Both the position numbers and the translations under genes were made by a program. Shown here one piece after another: positions 52,954 to 62,579 of a stretch of DNA of 64,000 nt. Numbering within the stretch: position 1 is the stretch's first letter; each line of letters starts with the position of its first letter. Source of the DNA: Bradyrhizobium erythrophlei (GTDB taxonomy: Bacteria > Pseudomonadota > Alphaproteobacteria > Rhizobiales > Xanthobacteraceae); the NCBI GenBank assembly GCA_900129675.1, contig FSRD01000001.1, forward strand, positions 3,957,501 to 4,021,500. Direction: 5' to 3'. The notes below the pieces were generated by a model. That model saw only the letters and a list, made by a program, of their open reading frames with translations. It was not told the origin of the DNA and made no database searches.

Positions 52954-54189
52954 ATGACACCCACCGAGATCGAAAAAATATTCCGCGACGAGGGGGGCCG
53001 CGCGCTGGCCACGCTGATCCGTCTCGTCGGCGATTTCGATCTGGCGGAAGATGCCTTGCAGGATGCCGTCGCGGTCGCGCTGGAGCGCTGGCGAGGCTCC
53101 GACTTGCCGGCCAATCCGCGCGCATGGCTGGTCAATGTCGGCCGCAACAAGGCGATCGACCGTGTTCGCCGCAACATCGCCTTTCGCGGCAAGCAGCAGG
53201 AGTTGATGCACGAGCTGCTGCTCAACGCATCGGCGCCGTGCGACGCCACCGACACCGCGCTCGACGACGACATGCTGCGGCTGATCTTTACCTGCTGCCA
53301 TCCGTCCTTTGCCGAGGAGGTCCAGGTCGCGCTGACGCTGCGCACGGTGTGCGGGCTGACCACGGCGCAGGTCGCGCGCGCGTTTCTGGTGAGCGAGGAC
53401 GCGATGGCGCAGCGCCTGCTCCGCGCCAAGCAGAAGATCCGCCTCGCCGGCATTCCCTATGAGGTACCGGAGCGCGAGGCGCTCGAACCGCGGCTGCGCG
53501 GCGTGCTCGCGGTGATCTATCTGGTTTTCACCGAAGGCTATGTCGCGACCTCGGGCGAGGATCTGATGCGGCCGGATCTGGCGCGCGAAGCGATCCGGCT
53601 GGCGCGGCTGATCGATGCGCTGATGCCCGGACGCGGCGAGATCATGGGACTGCTCGCACTGATGTTGCTGCACGACGCCCGCCGCGCCGGCCGTGAGACC
53701 GCGGGTGGCGACATCGTTTTGCTCGAAGAGCAGGATCGCAGGCTGTGGGACGCCGGCCAGATCGCCGAAGGCCTCAAGCTGGTCGAGAATGCGTTGCGGA
53801 TGCCGGGCCGGCCGCAATCCTACACCGTGCAGGCGGCGATCGCGGCCTTGCACGCGCGCGCGCCCAATTATAAGGACACCGACTGGCCGCAGATCGCCGG
53901 CCTCTATGAAGTGCTGCTGCGGATCAGCCCGTCGCCGGTGATCGAACTCAATCACGCCGCCGTGGTGTCGATGGTCGACGGCCCGGCGCGGGCGCTCGAC
54001 CTGATCGACGCGCTGGAAGCCCGCGGCGGTCTCAAGGGCTATGAATTGCTGCCGGCGGTCCGCGCCGATCTGCTGCGCCGGCTCGGCCGCCATGACGCGG
54101 CGCGCGAGGCCTATCTGGCGGCGACGGCTGCGACGCAACTGGAGCCGCTGCGGCGGCTCTATGCAAGGCGGATCGCGGAGCTGGATTGA
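52954..54189 (+). CDS. ECF sigma factor with C-terminal TPR-like extension (ECF42-type)
   Basis: A protein of 411 residues, twice the size of a plain ECF sigma. The sigma2 region is IRLVGDFDLAEDALQDAVAV, with RAWLVNVGRNKAIDRVRR; the sigma4 region is LTLRTVCGLTTAQVARAFLV followed by SEDAMAQRLLRAKQKIR. After about residue 180 comes a long helical extension (LVFTEGYVATSGEDLMRPDL, LLALMLLHDARRAGRETAGG, then AAIAALHARA), as in the ECF42 group, which lacks an anti-sigma factor and works with DGPF proteins. It should drive a stress or detox regulon. Confidence 0.93.
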   Translation: MTPTEIEKIFRDEGGRALATLIRLVGDFDLAEDALQDAVAVALERWRGSDLPANPRAWLVNVGRNKAIDRVRRNIAFRGKQQELMHELLLNASAPCDATDTALDDDMLRLIFTCCHPSFAEEVQVALTLRTVCGLTTAQVARAFLVSEDAMAQRLLRAKQKIRLAGIPYEVPEREALEPRLRGVLAVIYLVFTEGYVATSGEDLMRPDLAREAIRLARLIDALMPGRGEIMGLLALMLLHDARRAGRETAGGDIVLLEEQDRRLWDAGQIAEGLKLVENALRMPGRPQSYTVQAAIAALHARAPNYKDTDWPQIAGLYEVLLRISPSPVIELNHAAVVSMVDGPARALDLIDALEARGGLKGYELLPAVRADLLRRLGRHDAAREAYLAATAATQLEPLRRLYARRIAELD

Positions 54190-54191
54190 GT

Positions 54192-56480
54192 TCAGTGCGC
54201 GGCGACCGCCTCGTAGATATCCTCCTCCTGCGCGGTGTGGAGGCGGACCAGGGTCTCGACGGTCTCGATCAGGCGCTGGGCGTCGCGAATCAGATAGCGG
54301 TCGACCTTCTCCGACGGCAGATCCTCGGTGACGCGGGCGAGCAGCCGGGCAACATGCAGGATCTCGCGGTGCGCCCGGCTCATCGCGGAGAGGCCGTGGC
54401 GCTCGCTGAGAACCCTGGCGAGCTGCGGATAGACCTGACCCTCGTCGTCGCGCTCGTGCACGACAACCTGGTCCTGCACCAGCCGGTTCGCCTCGGTGAT
54501 CAATGCGGCCGCGTGTTCGGGAACGGCATCGTCGAGCGCATCGACGATCGATCGGAGCCGGTCGAGGCTCCCGATCAGCGTAACGTGGTTGCGATGCAGA
54601 TCGCGCCCGGCTTCGGCGGTCATGCGCTTTCCGGTGCCGACGCGACCGGGATTCAGGGCGCGCAGCGCGTTGAGGATCACGGCAACGTCGATCACTTCCT
54701 GAACGACGGCGGCCGGAACCGGCATCAGCCAGCCGAACATTCCAGCCAGCATTGCCAGCGTCGAAAGCGCCATGCCGGCGACGATGCTTTCGATGGCGAT
54801 GCGCCGCGCCCGTTGCGCGATCATGATCGCTTCGCCGACCCGATCGAGGCGATCGGCGAGGATCACCACGTCGGCTGCCTCGGACGAGGCGCTGGCGCCG
54901 CCGGCACCCAGCGCTATCCCGACATCGGCGGCGGCCAGCGCGGGCGCATCGTTGATGCCGTCGCCGACCATGATGCTGGGATGAAGCCGCTGTTCGGAGC
55001 GCACCGCATCGACCTTGTCGGAAGGCACGCGTTCGGCCAGTACGGCGTCGAGATCGAGGGCGGCGCCGATGGCCTGCGCGGCTCCGGCACGGTCGCCGGT
55101 GACCATGATGATGCGGGCGATGCCGGCGTCGCGCAGCAGCCGGATCGCGCGCGGGGTGTCGGAACGAAGCTCGTCGGCGAGCAGCAACGCGCCGATCGGC
55201 CGTCCCTCGACCGCGACGAACACGATGAGCGCCGAACGCCACGAGGCGCGGCGTATCGCCCGCGCTGCCCATTCGGCAACGTGCCCGCCGGCAATCACCA
55301 TCTCGCGCGAGCCGGCGCTGACCTGCCGTCCCTCGATCACGCCTCGCAACCCCGAGCCCATGGATTCCCGCACCTGTTCGGGCAGCTTGAGGCTCAGGCC
55401 GCGTTCGGTCGCCGCCTCAACGATGGCGCCGGCGATCACATGATGCGACGCCTGTTCGAGCGAGGCGCCGAGCATCAATACCTGTTCGGCGGTTTCGCCC
55501 GGCGCAACCTCGACCGAAAGCAGCCGCGCGCCGCCGACCGTCAGCGTCCCGGTCTTGTCGAACAACACGGTATGGGCGCGCGCCAGCGCTTCCAGCGGGC
55601 CGCCGCCCTTGACGAGAATCCCGCGCCGGGCCGCCTGCGCAACGCCGGCGATGAAGGCCACGGGCGCAGCCAGAATGAGTGGACACGGCGTCGCTGCGAC
55701 CAGCACGGCGAGGCTGCGAAGCAGATCGCCCGAGATCAGCCAGGCCACGGAGGCAAGCGCCAGCGTGACGGGCAAAAATATCAGCGCATAACGATCGGCC
55801 AGCCGCACGAACGGCGCTTTCGCGGTCTGCGCGGCGGTCACCAGACGCACGATGCCGGCATAGGTGCTTTCGCCTGACAGTGCCGACACCGTCATTTCAA
55901 AGGTCTCGCCGGCGTTCAGGGAGCCGCTCAGAATGGCCGTGCCGCGCGCCTTCGTCACCGGGATCGGTTCGCCCGTCAATGCGGACTCGTCGATCTCTGC
56001 ATTGCTCGAAGTGATGACGCCGTCGACCGGAACCACTTCGCCGGCATGCACCAGCAGCCGGTCGCCGACCGCCACGGTGCCGACAGGCACTTCCTCGACG
56101 CCGCCATCGCGGCAGCGATGGGCCTCGCGGGGGGCGCGGTCGACCAGCGAGCGCAGATCGTGCTCGGCACGGGCAACCGCGATATCCTCGAGCACGTTGC
56201 CGCCGGAATACATCAGCGCCACGACGGCGCCGGCCAGCGGCTGGCCGAGCGCGAGCGCCGCGCTCATCGACACCAGCGCGATCGCATCGACGCCGAACCG
56301 CCCGTTCAGGAGGTCCCTGACGATCGAGAACGCCAGTCCGGCGACTACAGGTATCGTCGCAAGCATCCAGCTGAGATCGGCGAGATCGGAGCGACCGGCG
56401 AGATAGGCAACGATCCCCGCCGATAATCCCGCGATCGCGACCGCGACCAGTGCCCAGCGCAGGACGCGCTCCAATGCCAT
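54192..56480 (-). CDS. P1B-type metal ATPase with TPC motif and C-terminal hemerythrin-like domain (Nia-like)
   Basis: A protein of 762 residues. The actuator domain has the TGE loop (ESALTGEPIPVTK). The ion-site helix has VAATPCPLILAAPVAF, i.e. TPC instead of CPC. The phosphorylation motif is LFDKTGTLTVGG; HP-like residues are in QASHHVIAGAIVEA; the hinge is VGDGINDAPALAAADVGIAL. No N-terminal metal-binding domain is present. From about residue 635 a four-helix, HHE-like domain follows (RNHVTLIGSLDRL, VHERDDEGQVYP, LHTAQEEDIYEAV). TPC plus hemerythrin defines the P1B-5 group (Nia, nickel/iron export in Sinorhizobium). Metal is inferred. Confidence 0.9.
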   Translation of the reverse strand: MALERVLRWALVAVAIAGLSAGIVAYLAGRSDLADLSWMLATIPVVAGLAFSIVRDLLNGRFGVDAIALVSMSAALALGQPLAGAVVALMYSGGNVLEDIAVARAEHDLRSLVDRAPREAHRCRDGGVEEVPVGTVAVGDRLLVHAGEVVPVDGVITSSNAEIDESALTGEPIPVTKARGTAILSGSLNAGETFEMTVSALSGESTYAGIVRLVTAAQTAKAPFVRLADRYALIFLPVTLALASVAWLISGDLLRSLAVLVAATPCPLILAAPVAFIAGVAQAARRGILVKGGGPLEALARAHTVLFDKTGTLTVGGARLLSVEVAPGETAEQVLMLGASLEQASHHVIAGAIVEAATERGLSLKLPEQVRESMGSGLRGVIEGRQVSAGSREMVIAGGHVAEWAARAIRRASWRSALIVFVAVEGRPIGALLLADELRSDTPRAIRLLRDAGIARIIMVTGDRAGAAQAIGAALDLDAVLAERVPSDKVDAVRSEQRLHPSIMVGDGINDAPALAAADVGIALGAGGASASSEAADVVILADRLDRVGEAIMIAQRARRIAIESIVAGMALSTLAMLAGMFGWLMPVPAAVVQEVIDVAVILNALRALNPGRVGTGKRMTAEAGRDLHRNHVTLIGSLDRLRSIVDALDDAVPEHAAALITEANRLVQDQVVVHERDDEGQVYPQLARVLSERHGLSAMSRAHREILHVARLLARVTEDLPSEKVDRYLIRDAQRLIETVETLVRLHTAQEEDIYEAVAAH

Positions 56481-56572
56481 CGACCCATTCCGTGCTGATG
56501 CCGCTATCGCGGCTTGTCGCCGAAAATGCGTCTGTCAGGCTTGATGGAAATCAATTGGCCCGGCCGCGGGCG

Positions 56573-57436
56573 CTAGCTCGAAGCGGCGACCGTCGCCTCC
56601 GCGGGCAAGCTCGCGAGCAGCGCGTGCAGCGTGGTCATGGTCGAATGATCGGCGACACCGTCGACGCGGGCGGGGCGGAAGTGGCGCTGAAACGCGGTGA
56701 CCACTTCCAGGGTGGCGCCGTCGAATTTTCCGTGGGTCGGGACGTTGTAGCCATAGCGGGCCAGCGCCGCCTGCAGGCCTGCGACGTCGTCGCTGATGCT
56801 GCCGAGCTTGAGCGCTTCGCTCCGCACGATCGGCGCCGGCTGCACCCAATGGCCGACGCCGGAATTGGCCAGCGAATGCCACGGAAATTTTTCGCCGGGA
56901 TCCTTCTTGCGGGCGGGCGCGACGTCCGAATGCGCGAGCACGCGATGCGACGGCACCTTGCGGCGGAGCATGATGCCGCGGCACAGCGCGATCACGGCGG
57001 CGATCTGACGCAGCGGGAAATCCGGATAGCCCCAATCGTGGCCGCGGTTGATGATCTCGATCCCGATCGAGCAGGAATTGATGTCTTCCTCGCCGGCCCA
57101 GAACGACGCGCCGGCGTGCCAGGCACGCTTGCTCTCGGGCACGCATTGCACGATGCGGCCGTCCTCCAGGACGATGTAATGCGCTGATACGTCGGTGCCG
57201 GCGGTGCAGAGCTGGGCGATCGCGCCTTCCACATCGGGCATGCCGGTGTAGTGCAGCAAGATCATGTCGGGCAGGCGGCCCTTGTTGCGGTCGCCATAAT
57301 TCGCCGACGGGATGACATCGGAAGCGATCGAGGAATCCGGGGTAAAAGTCTGCATTTCGGCGTTGGCCCTGGGAACGGGGAGGGCACGTTGACGCTTCGA
57401 ATCGATACCGGCAGATGCGAACGAACCTTGGGCCAT
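56573..57436 (-). CDS. N-acetylmuramoyl-L-alanine amidase (AmpD/AmiD-type) with PG-binding domain
   Basis: A protein of 287 residues. The Amidase_2 domain (about 50-190) has PDMILLHYTGMPDVEGAIAQ, VSAHYIVLEDGRIVQCV, SIGIEIINRG and VLAHSDVAPARKKDPGEKFP, with the zinc ligands His, His and Asp. A C-terminal PG_binding_1 domain (about 205-270) has DVAGLQAALARYGYNVPTHG and TAFQRHFRP. It cleaves muropeptides; no classic signal peptide is seen, so it may be cytoplasmic like AmpD. Starts at 57448, 57436 or 57355 are possible; 57436 is chosen. Confidence 0.9.
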   Translation of the reverse strand: MAQGSFASAGIDSKRQRALPVPRANAEMQTFTPDSSIASDVIPSANYGDRNKGRLPDMILLHYTGMPDVEGAIAQLCTAGTDVSAHYIVLEDGRIVQCVPESKRAWHAGASFWAGEEDINSCSIGIEIINRGHDWGYPDFPLRQIAAVIALCRGIMLRRKVPSHRVLAHSDVAPARKKDPGEKFPWHSLANSGVGHWVQPAPIVRSEALKLGSISDDVAGLQAALARYGYNVPTHGKFDGATLEVVTAFQRHFRPARVDGVADHSTMTTLHALLASLPAEATVAASS

Positions 57437-57906
57437 ATGAAAACTCAAACCGGGCAGGAGAACGGCAATGCGACGCTTTTAAAAAAATGAACTGTATTTA
57501 CTATTCCTTTACCCTGTCATCCGCGCAATCCGGGGGCCGCCCTTCGCTTCGCATTTTGCCCGAGTGTGTGCGGCGGGCATCACCGGCTTCCCGGCGGTAA
57601 AAAACCGCACAAATCCGGTGGCCGATCGTCAACGCTTTCTTAACGTTAAGTGCCGTTACTAAGTGGTGAAGAGCCGAACCGGATTTGGGGACGGCCGAGG
57701 CCCTCTTTCACGCTCGAAACGCCATGGCAGGCCAGCAGATTCCGTACGGAAACGAGGGTTTGCTGGTCGGGGCGGGGAACGGCGATCGCGCCCTGCGACG
57801 GCTCTTTGGCCGGAAAAGGCTGGCAAAACGCGGGGATTTGAGGCGCAATGGGCCGGTCGGCGTCCAATTTCTGTTCCGTACGCTGGAATGTGCCAGAGAC
57901 CGGCGC
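57437..57906. other. Intergenic region upstream of the dcw cluster
   Basis: About 470 bp between divergent genes. The frame of rsmH stays open up to 57685 (a potential N-terminal extension of 74 residues), but that part has no family similarity. AT-richer DNA at 57470-57530 and 57600-57670 may hold promoters. No mraZ gene is present. Confidence 0.5.
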
Positions 57907-58902
57907 ATGACCTCGGTTAGTCCACGCCATATTTCCGTTCTCGGCCGCGAGGCGGTCGAGATGCTCAATCCCCGCGCCGGCGGCATCTATATCGACGCCA
58001 CCTTTGGCGCCGGCGGCTATAGCCGCGCCATCCTCGACACCCCGGGCACCCGGGTCATCGGCATCGACCGTGACCGGTCAGCGATTACCGGCGGGTTCGA
58101 TCTGGTCGACCGTTCGGGCGGGCGGCTGACCCTGGTCGAGGACCGGTTTTCCAACCTTGCCGAGGTTTGCGACGGGCAGGGGCTCGACGCGGTCGACGGC
58201 GTCGTGATGGACGTCGGCGTGTCCTCGATGCAGCTCGATCAGGCCGACCGCGGCTTCTCGTTCCGGCTCGGCGGCCCGCTCGATATGCGGATGGGCCATG
58301 ACGGCCCGACCGCGGCCGATGTGGTCGCCAGGGCGTCCGAGGCCGATCTCGCCAACATCATCTATATCTTCGGCGAAGAGCGTCACTCCCGCGGCGTGGC
58401 GCGGGCCATTGTCGCCGCGCGCAAGGAAGCGCCGATCACGACCACGCAGGCGCTGGCCGATATCGTCGGCAAGGTGGTCCGCTCCAAGCCGAACGAAATT
58501 CACCCGGCGACGCGCACGTTCCAGGCGTTGCGGATTTTCGTCAACGAAGAACTCGACGAACTGCATCTGGCGCTCGCGGCGGCCGAGCGCGTGCTGAAGC
58601 CGGGCGGCCGGCTGGTGGTCGTGTCCTTTCATTCGCTGGAAGACCGCATCGTCAAGGATTTCCTTAACCAGCGCGGCAAGGCGGCCGGCGGGTCGCGGCA
58701 TTTGCCTGAGGTGGCGCAGGCAGCGCCAAGCTTCCAGATATTGACCAAGCGGCCGGTCACGCCCGGCGACGCAGAGATCTCGGCCAATCCGCGTGCGCGC
58801 TCCGCCAAGCTGCGCGCGGCCGAACGGACCGCGGCGCCGGCGCATGCGGCCGGCAGCCTGCCGGCCTGGCCCGTCCTCGCCGACGTGATGCGGGGAGGCT
58901 GA
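57907..58902 (+). CDS. rsmH: 16S rRNA (cytosine-1402-N4)-methyltransferase RsmH
   Basis: A protein of 331 residues (MraW). It methylates C1402 of 16S rRNA in the decoding centre. The SAM site GIYIDATFGAGGYSRAIL, GVVMDVGVSSMQLDQADRGF, RTFQALRIFVNEELDEL and VVVSFHSLEDRIVKDFL are diagnostic. The first gene of the dcw cluster here; ftsL starts two bases after its stop. Confidence 0.96.
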   Translation: MTSVSPRHISVLGREAVEMLNPRAGGIYIDATFGAGGYSRAILDTPGTRVIGIDRDRSAITGGFDLVDRSGGRLTLVEDRFSNLAEVCDGQGLDAVDGVVMDVGVSSMQLDQADRGFSFRLGGPLDMRMGHDGPTAADVVARASEADLANIIYIFGEERHSRGVARAIVAARKEAPITTTQALADIVGKVVRSKPNEIHPATRTFQALRIFVNEELDELHLALAAAERVLKPGGRLVVVSFHSLEDRIVKDFLNQRGKAAGGSRHLPEVAQAAPSFQILTKRPVTPGDAEISANPRARSAKLRAAERTAAPAHAAGSLPAWPVLADVMRGG

Positions 58903-58904
58903 TC

Positions 58905-59297
58905 ATGCGAATCATCCATTTCCTCGTCATCGGCGTGCTGGTATTCGCGGCCGCCTATGTCTACCGGATCAAGATGGAATCGACGTCGCGCACCGAGAGC
59001 GTGCTGCGCCTGAATGCGGAAATCCGCGAGCAGCGCGACGCCATCGCCACGCTGCGCGCGGAATGGGCCAGGCTCGACGCGCCGCTGCGGCTGCAAGGTC
59101 TCGCCGACCGGCATCTGGAACTGAAACCGATCAACGGGACGCAATATGACCAGTTGAAGAACCTGCCCGAGCGGCCGCCGAACTTCGCGAAGCCGGGCGC
59201 GCCCGATCCGATCGGCGCGATGATCAACACCATCGAGGCCGCTTCCGACGCCGAGACGGTGACCGGTTCGGTGCCTGCGCCGAAGGATCAGCAATGA
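58905..59297 (+). CDS. ftsL: Cell division protein FtsL
   Basis: A protein of 130 residues. One membrane segment (about 4-21: IHFLVIGVLVFAAAYVY) follows a very short cytoplasmic start, then a periplasmic coiled coil (LRLNAEIREQRDAIATLRAE) and a short tail. FtsL works with FtsB and FtsQ in the divisome. Identity rests on position between rsmH and ftsI and on this layout; sequence conservation is low. It overlaps ftsI by four bases. Confidence 0.9.
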   Translation: MRIIHFLVIGVLVFAAAYVYRIKMESTSRTESVLRLNAEIREQRDAIATLRAEWARLDAPLRLQGLADRHLELKPINGTQYDQLKNLPERPPNFAKPGAPDPIGAMINTIEAASDAETVTGSVPAPKDQQ

Positions 59298-61054
59298 CCG
59301 ATCAGGCGCTCACGGCAACCAGGCCCGCAAAAAAGCCTGCAGAACCCTGGCGGCAGCGGCTGATCCGCAGCCTGCTCTACGGGCGCAATGTCGATCGCAC
59401 CGCGAAAGCGCGCGCCCGTGTCGGATTTGCGATCCTGGCCTTTGCGGCGATCTACGCCATTCTCGCCGGACGGCTTGTGATGTTCGCGGTTGGCGCCGAC
59501 AGCCATGGCGCGCGCCGCACCGCGTCGCAGGACGCGATCGCGACCGCGCGCCCCGATATCGTTGACCGCAATGGTGAGGTGCTCGCCACCGACGTCAAGG
59601 CGCCCAGCCTGTTCGGCGAGCCGCGTCGGATCATCGACAAGGACGAGGCGATCGAGCTTCTGACCGCGACGCTGCCGGACCTCGACACCAGCGAGGTGCG
59701 CGACCGCCTGTCGTCGAAAAAGGGCTTTGTCTGGCTGAAGCGCGAAATCACCCCGGCGCAGCAGCAGGACATCCATCGCCTCGGCATTCCCGGCATCGGC
59801 TTTCTGCGCGAGAACAAGCGCGTCTATCCCACCGGCGCCGAAGTGGCGCACCTGATCGGTCTGGTCAATATCGACAACCAGGGCATCGCCGGGATGGAGA
59901 AGTGGCTCGACAATAACGGTCTGGCCGATCTGCACCGCGCCGGCTTTGCCACCGACCGGCTACAGAAGCCGGTGGAATTGTCGGTCGACCTGCGGGTCGA
60001 ACACGCCTTGCGCGATGAACTCATGAAGGCGAAGGAAAAGTTCAAGGCCAAGGCGGCCTCCGGCATCGTCTCCAACGTCAAGACCGGCGAGATCGTCGCT
60101 TTGGTGTCGCTGCCGGATTTCGATCCGAACAATCCGAGGGAAGCGCACGACCCTGATCGTATCAACCGGCTGACCACCGGGGTCTATGAAATGGGATCGA
60201 CCTTCAAGGCATTCACGCTGGCGATGGCGCTGGACTCCGGCAAGATCAGCCTCAATTCGATGTGGGATGCGCGCGGGAATTTGCACTACGGCAAGTTCAC
60301 CATCCATGACAGCCACTCGCTGGGACGTTTCATCAACACCAAGGAAGTGTTCACCTACTCGTCCAATATCGGTGCTGCGCGGATCGCGCTCGGTCAGGGC
60401 GTAGAGGCCCACAAGGCGTTTCTCGCCAAGATGGGCCAGTTGCACCGTCTGCGCACCGAATTGCCGGAAAGCGCGTCGCCGCTGGTGCCGCGCCACTGGA
60501 GCGAGTTGAACACCGTGACCATCGCGTTCGGCCAGGGCCTGTCGGTGGCACCGTTGCAGGCGGTGATGGGCATCAACGCGCTGATGAACGGCGGCTACCT
60601 GATTCCTCCGACCTTCATGAAGCGCAGCGAAGAGGAAGCGATGGCACTCGCCAAGCGGGTGATCAAGCCGGAAACCTCCGACAAGATGCGGTTCCTGATG
60701 CGCCTCAATGCGGAGGTCGGCACCGCCAAGACCGCGGACATCAAGGGCTACTATGTCGGCGGAAAAACCGGCACCTCCGAGAAGGTCATCAACGGCCGCT
60801 ACGCCAAGAAGCAGGTGCTGAACTCGTTCACCGCCATCATCCCGGCGGACAACCCGCAGTACCAGCTGCTGGTGATGCTGGACGAGCCGAAGACGACGCC
60901 GGAAACCCACGGCTTCATTACCTCGGGCTGGAACGCGGTCCCGACCGGCGGCAAGGTCATTGCCCGCATCGCACCGCTTCTGGGGATCGAGCCGCGGTTC
61001 GATTTACCGCCGTCCGACCGCCTTATTCTTGCGGCATCAAAGCCAACCCAGTAA
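59294..61054 (+). CDS. ftsI: Septal peptidoglycan transpeptidase FtsI (PBP3)
   Basis: A protein of 586 residues. One membrane helix (about 43-68) anchors the periplasmic domains. The dimer/non-catalytic domain has ARPDIVDRNGEVLATDVKA. The catalytic domain has the Ser in GSTFKAFTLAM (S-x-x-K), the second motif TYSSNIGAAR (S-x-N) and VGGKTGTSEK (K-T-G). It crosslinks septal peptidoglycan as part of the divisome. The gap to murE is 46 bp. Confidence 0.96.
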   Translation: MTDQALTATRPAKKPAEPWRQRLIRSLLYGRNVDRTAKARARVGFAILAFAAIYAILAGRLVMFAVGADSHGARRTASQDAIATARPDIVDRNGEVLATDVKAPSLFGEPRRIIDKDEAIELLTATLPDLDTSEVRDRLSSKKGFVWLKREITPAQQQDIHRLGIPGIGFLRENKRVYPTGAEVAHLIGLVNIDNQGIAGMEKWLDNNGLADLHRAGFATDRLQKPVELSVDLRVEHALRDELMKAKEKFKAKAASGIVSNVKTGEIVALVSLPDFDPNNPREAHDPDRINRLTTGVYEMGSTFKAFTLAMALDSGKISLNSMWDARGNLHYGKFTIHDSHSLGRFINTKEVFTYSSNIGAARIALGQGVEAHKAFLAKMGQLHRLRTELPESASPLVPRHWSELNTVTIAFGQGLSVAPLQAVMGINALMNGGYLIPPTFMKRSEEEAMALAKRVIKPETSDKMRFLMRLNAEVGTAKTADIKGYYVGGKTGTSEKVINGRYAKKQVLNSFTAIIPADNPQYQLLVMLDEPKTTPETHGFITSGWNAVPTGGKVIARIAPLLGIEPRFDLPPSDRLILAASKPTQ

Positions 61055-61100
61055 GGCGTAGCTGAGAGGCGCCGGACTGCGCCGGCCGGACTGGAAGATC

Positions 61101-62579
61101 ATGAGACTTCGCGACCTCTTCGGCGATGACGCCACGATCGAGCCGCAGGCGGATGCGGTCGTGGCCGCCGATGCGACCGAGGTCACCGGCCTCGCGGTGG
61201 ACAGCCGCGCGGTAAAGCCGGGCGATCTGTTCTTCGCGCTGGCCGGCAGCAAGACCGATGGCTCCCGATTCATCGATGCAGCGATTGCTTCCGGAGCCGT
61301 TGCGATCGCGGGCGACCATCCCGCCGCGAGCGATCGTCGCGTGCCCTTCGTCGTGACGCCGAATCCGCGCCGCGCGCTGGCGCTGGCCGCGGCAAAATTC
61401 TATCCGCGGCAACCGGCGACGATCGCCGCAGTGACCGGCACCAGCGGCAAGACCTCGGTTGCCGCCTTCACCCGCCAGATCTGGCAGCGGCTCGGTCATG
61501 TCTCCGCCAGCATCGGCACCATCGGGTTGGTTTCGCCGAAGCGCACTGTCTATGGCTCGCTGACCACGCCGGATCCGATCGCGTTGCATCGGCAGCTCGA
61601 CGAGATTACGGGCGACGGCGTCACTCATCTCGCCTTTGAAGCGTCATCGCATGGGCTCGACCAGTACCGGCTCGACGGCGTGCGCATCGCTGCCGGCGGC
61701 TTTACCAATCTGTCGCGCGACCACATGGATTACCATCCCGATGTCGCGCATTATCTCGCCGCAAAACTGCGGCTGTTCCGCGACCTCGTCGTGGCCGGCG
61801 GTCCGGCGGTGATCTCGGCCGACCATGATTGCTCGCAGCAAGTCATCGACGCGGCGCGCGCGCGCGGCTTGCGGATCATCGCCGTCGGCCGCGAGGCCGA
61901 TGGGGAGGGCGAGGGCATTCGTCTCGAGGCCGCATCGATCGAAGGTTTTGCGCAACACCTCGCGCTCGAACATTGCGGGCGCCGTCGCAACATCAAGCTT
62001 CCGCTGGTGGGTGAATTCCAGATCGAGAACGCGCTGGTCGCAGCAGGCCTGGCTATTGGCACCGGCAGCGCGCCGGACGAAGTGTTCGCAAGCCTCGAGC
62101 ATCTCGAGGGCGCAAAAGGCCGACTGGAGCGTGTCGGCGAACATAATGGCGCGCCGATCTTCGTCGATTACGCGCACAAGCCGGATGCGCTGGCGAAGGC
62201 GCTGCAGGCGCTGCGGCCCTACGCCAGACGCAAGCTCGTCGTCATCTTCGGCGCCGGCGGCGATCGCGACGCCGGCAAGCGGCCGCTGATGGGGGCGATC
62301 GCGGTCGAAAATGCCGATCATGTCATCGTCACCGACGACAATCCGCGCAGCGAGAATCCGGCAGCGATCCGCGCCGCCATCCTGGACGCGGCGAAGGGCG
62401 CAAAAGATATCGGCGATCGCGCCGAGGCGATCCGGACCGGGATTGCGGCACTGGAGCCCGGCGATGCGCTGCTGATCGCCGGCAAGGGCCACGAGACCGG
62501 GCAGATCGTCGGCGACAGGACGCTGCCGTTCAGCGATCACGATGCGGTCGCGGCCGCACTGGCAGCGAGGGTCGCATGA
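61101..62579 (+). CDS. murE: UDP-MurNAc-tripeptide synthetase MurE
   Basis: A protein of 492 residues. The Mur ligase layout is complete: VTGLAVDSRAVKPGDLFFAL, the P-loop VTGTSGKTSVAAF, TTPDPIALHRQL, EASSHGLDQYRLDGV, and the C-terminal VIFGAGGDRDAGKRPLMG, with TDDNPRSENP. The DNPR motif indicates meso-diaminopimelate as the third amino acid. murF overlaps by ATGA. Confidence 0.96.
   Translation: MRLRDLFGDDATIEPQADAVVAADATEVTGLAVDSRAVKPGDLFFALAGSKTDGSRFIDAAIASGAVAIAGDHPAASDRRVPFVVTPNPRRALALAAAKFYPRQPATIAAVTGTSGKTSVAAFTRQIWQRLGHVSASIGTIGLVSPKRTVYGSLTTPDPIALHRQLDEITGDGVTHLAFEASSHGLDQYRLDGVRIAAGGFTNLSRDHMDYHPDVAHYLAAKLRLFRDLVVAGGPAVISADHDCSQQVIDAARARGLRIIAVGREADGEGEGIRLEAASIEGFAQHLALEHCGRRRNIKLPLVGEFQIENALVAAGLAIGTGSAPDEVFASLEHLEGAKGRLERVGEHNGAPIFVDYAHKPDALAKALQALRPYARRKLVVIFGAGGDRDAGKRPLMGAIAVENADHVIVTDDNPRSENPAAIRAAILDAAKGAKDIGDRAEAIRTGIAALEPGDALLIAGKGHETGQIVGDRTLPFSDHDAVAAALAARVA

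Noticed and set aside
54186..55877. Open frame of 563 codons antisense to the P1B ATPase
   Set aside because: Mirror of the ATPase; composition typical of an antisense shadow.
57685..57906. N-terminal extension of RsmH by 74 residues
   Set aside because: The frame is open but lacks family similarity; MTSVSPRHISVLG at 57907 is the normal RsmH start.
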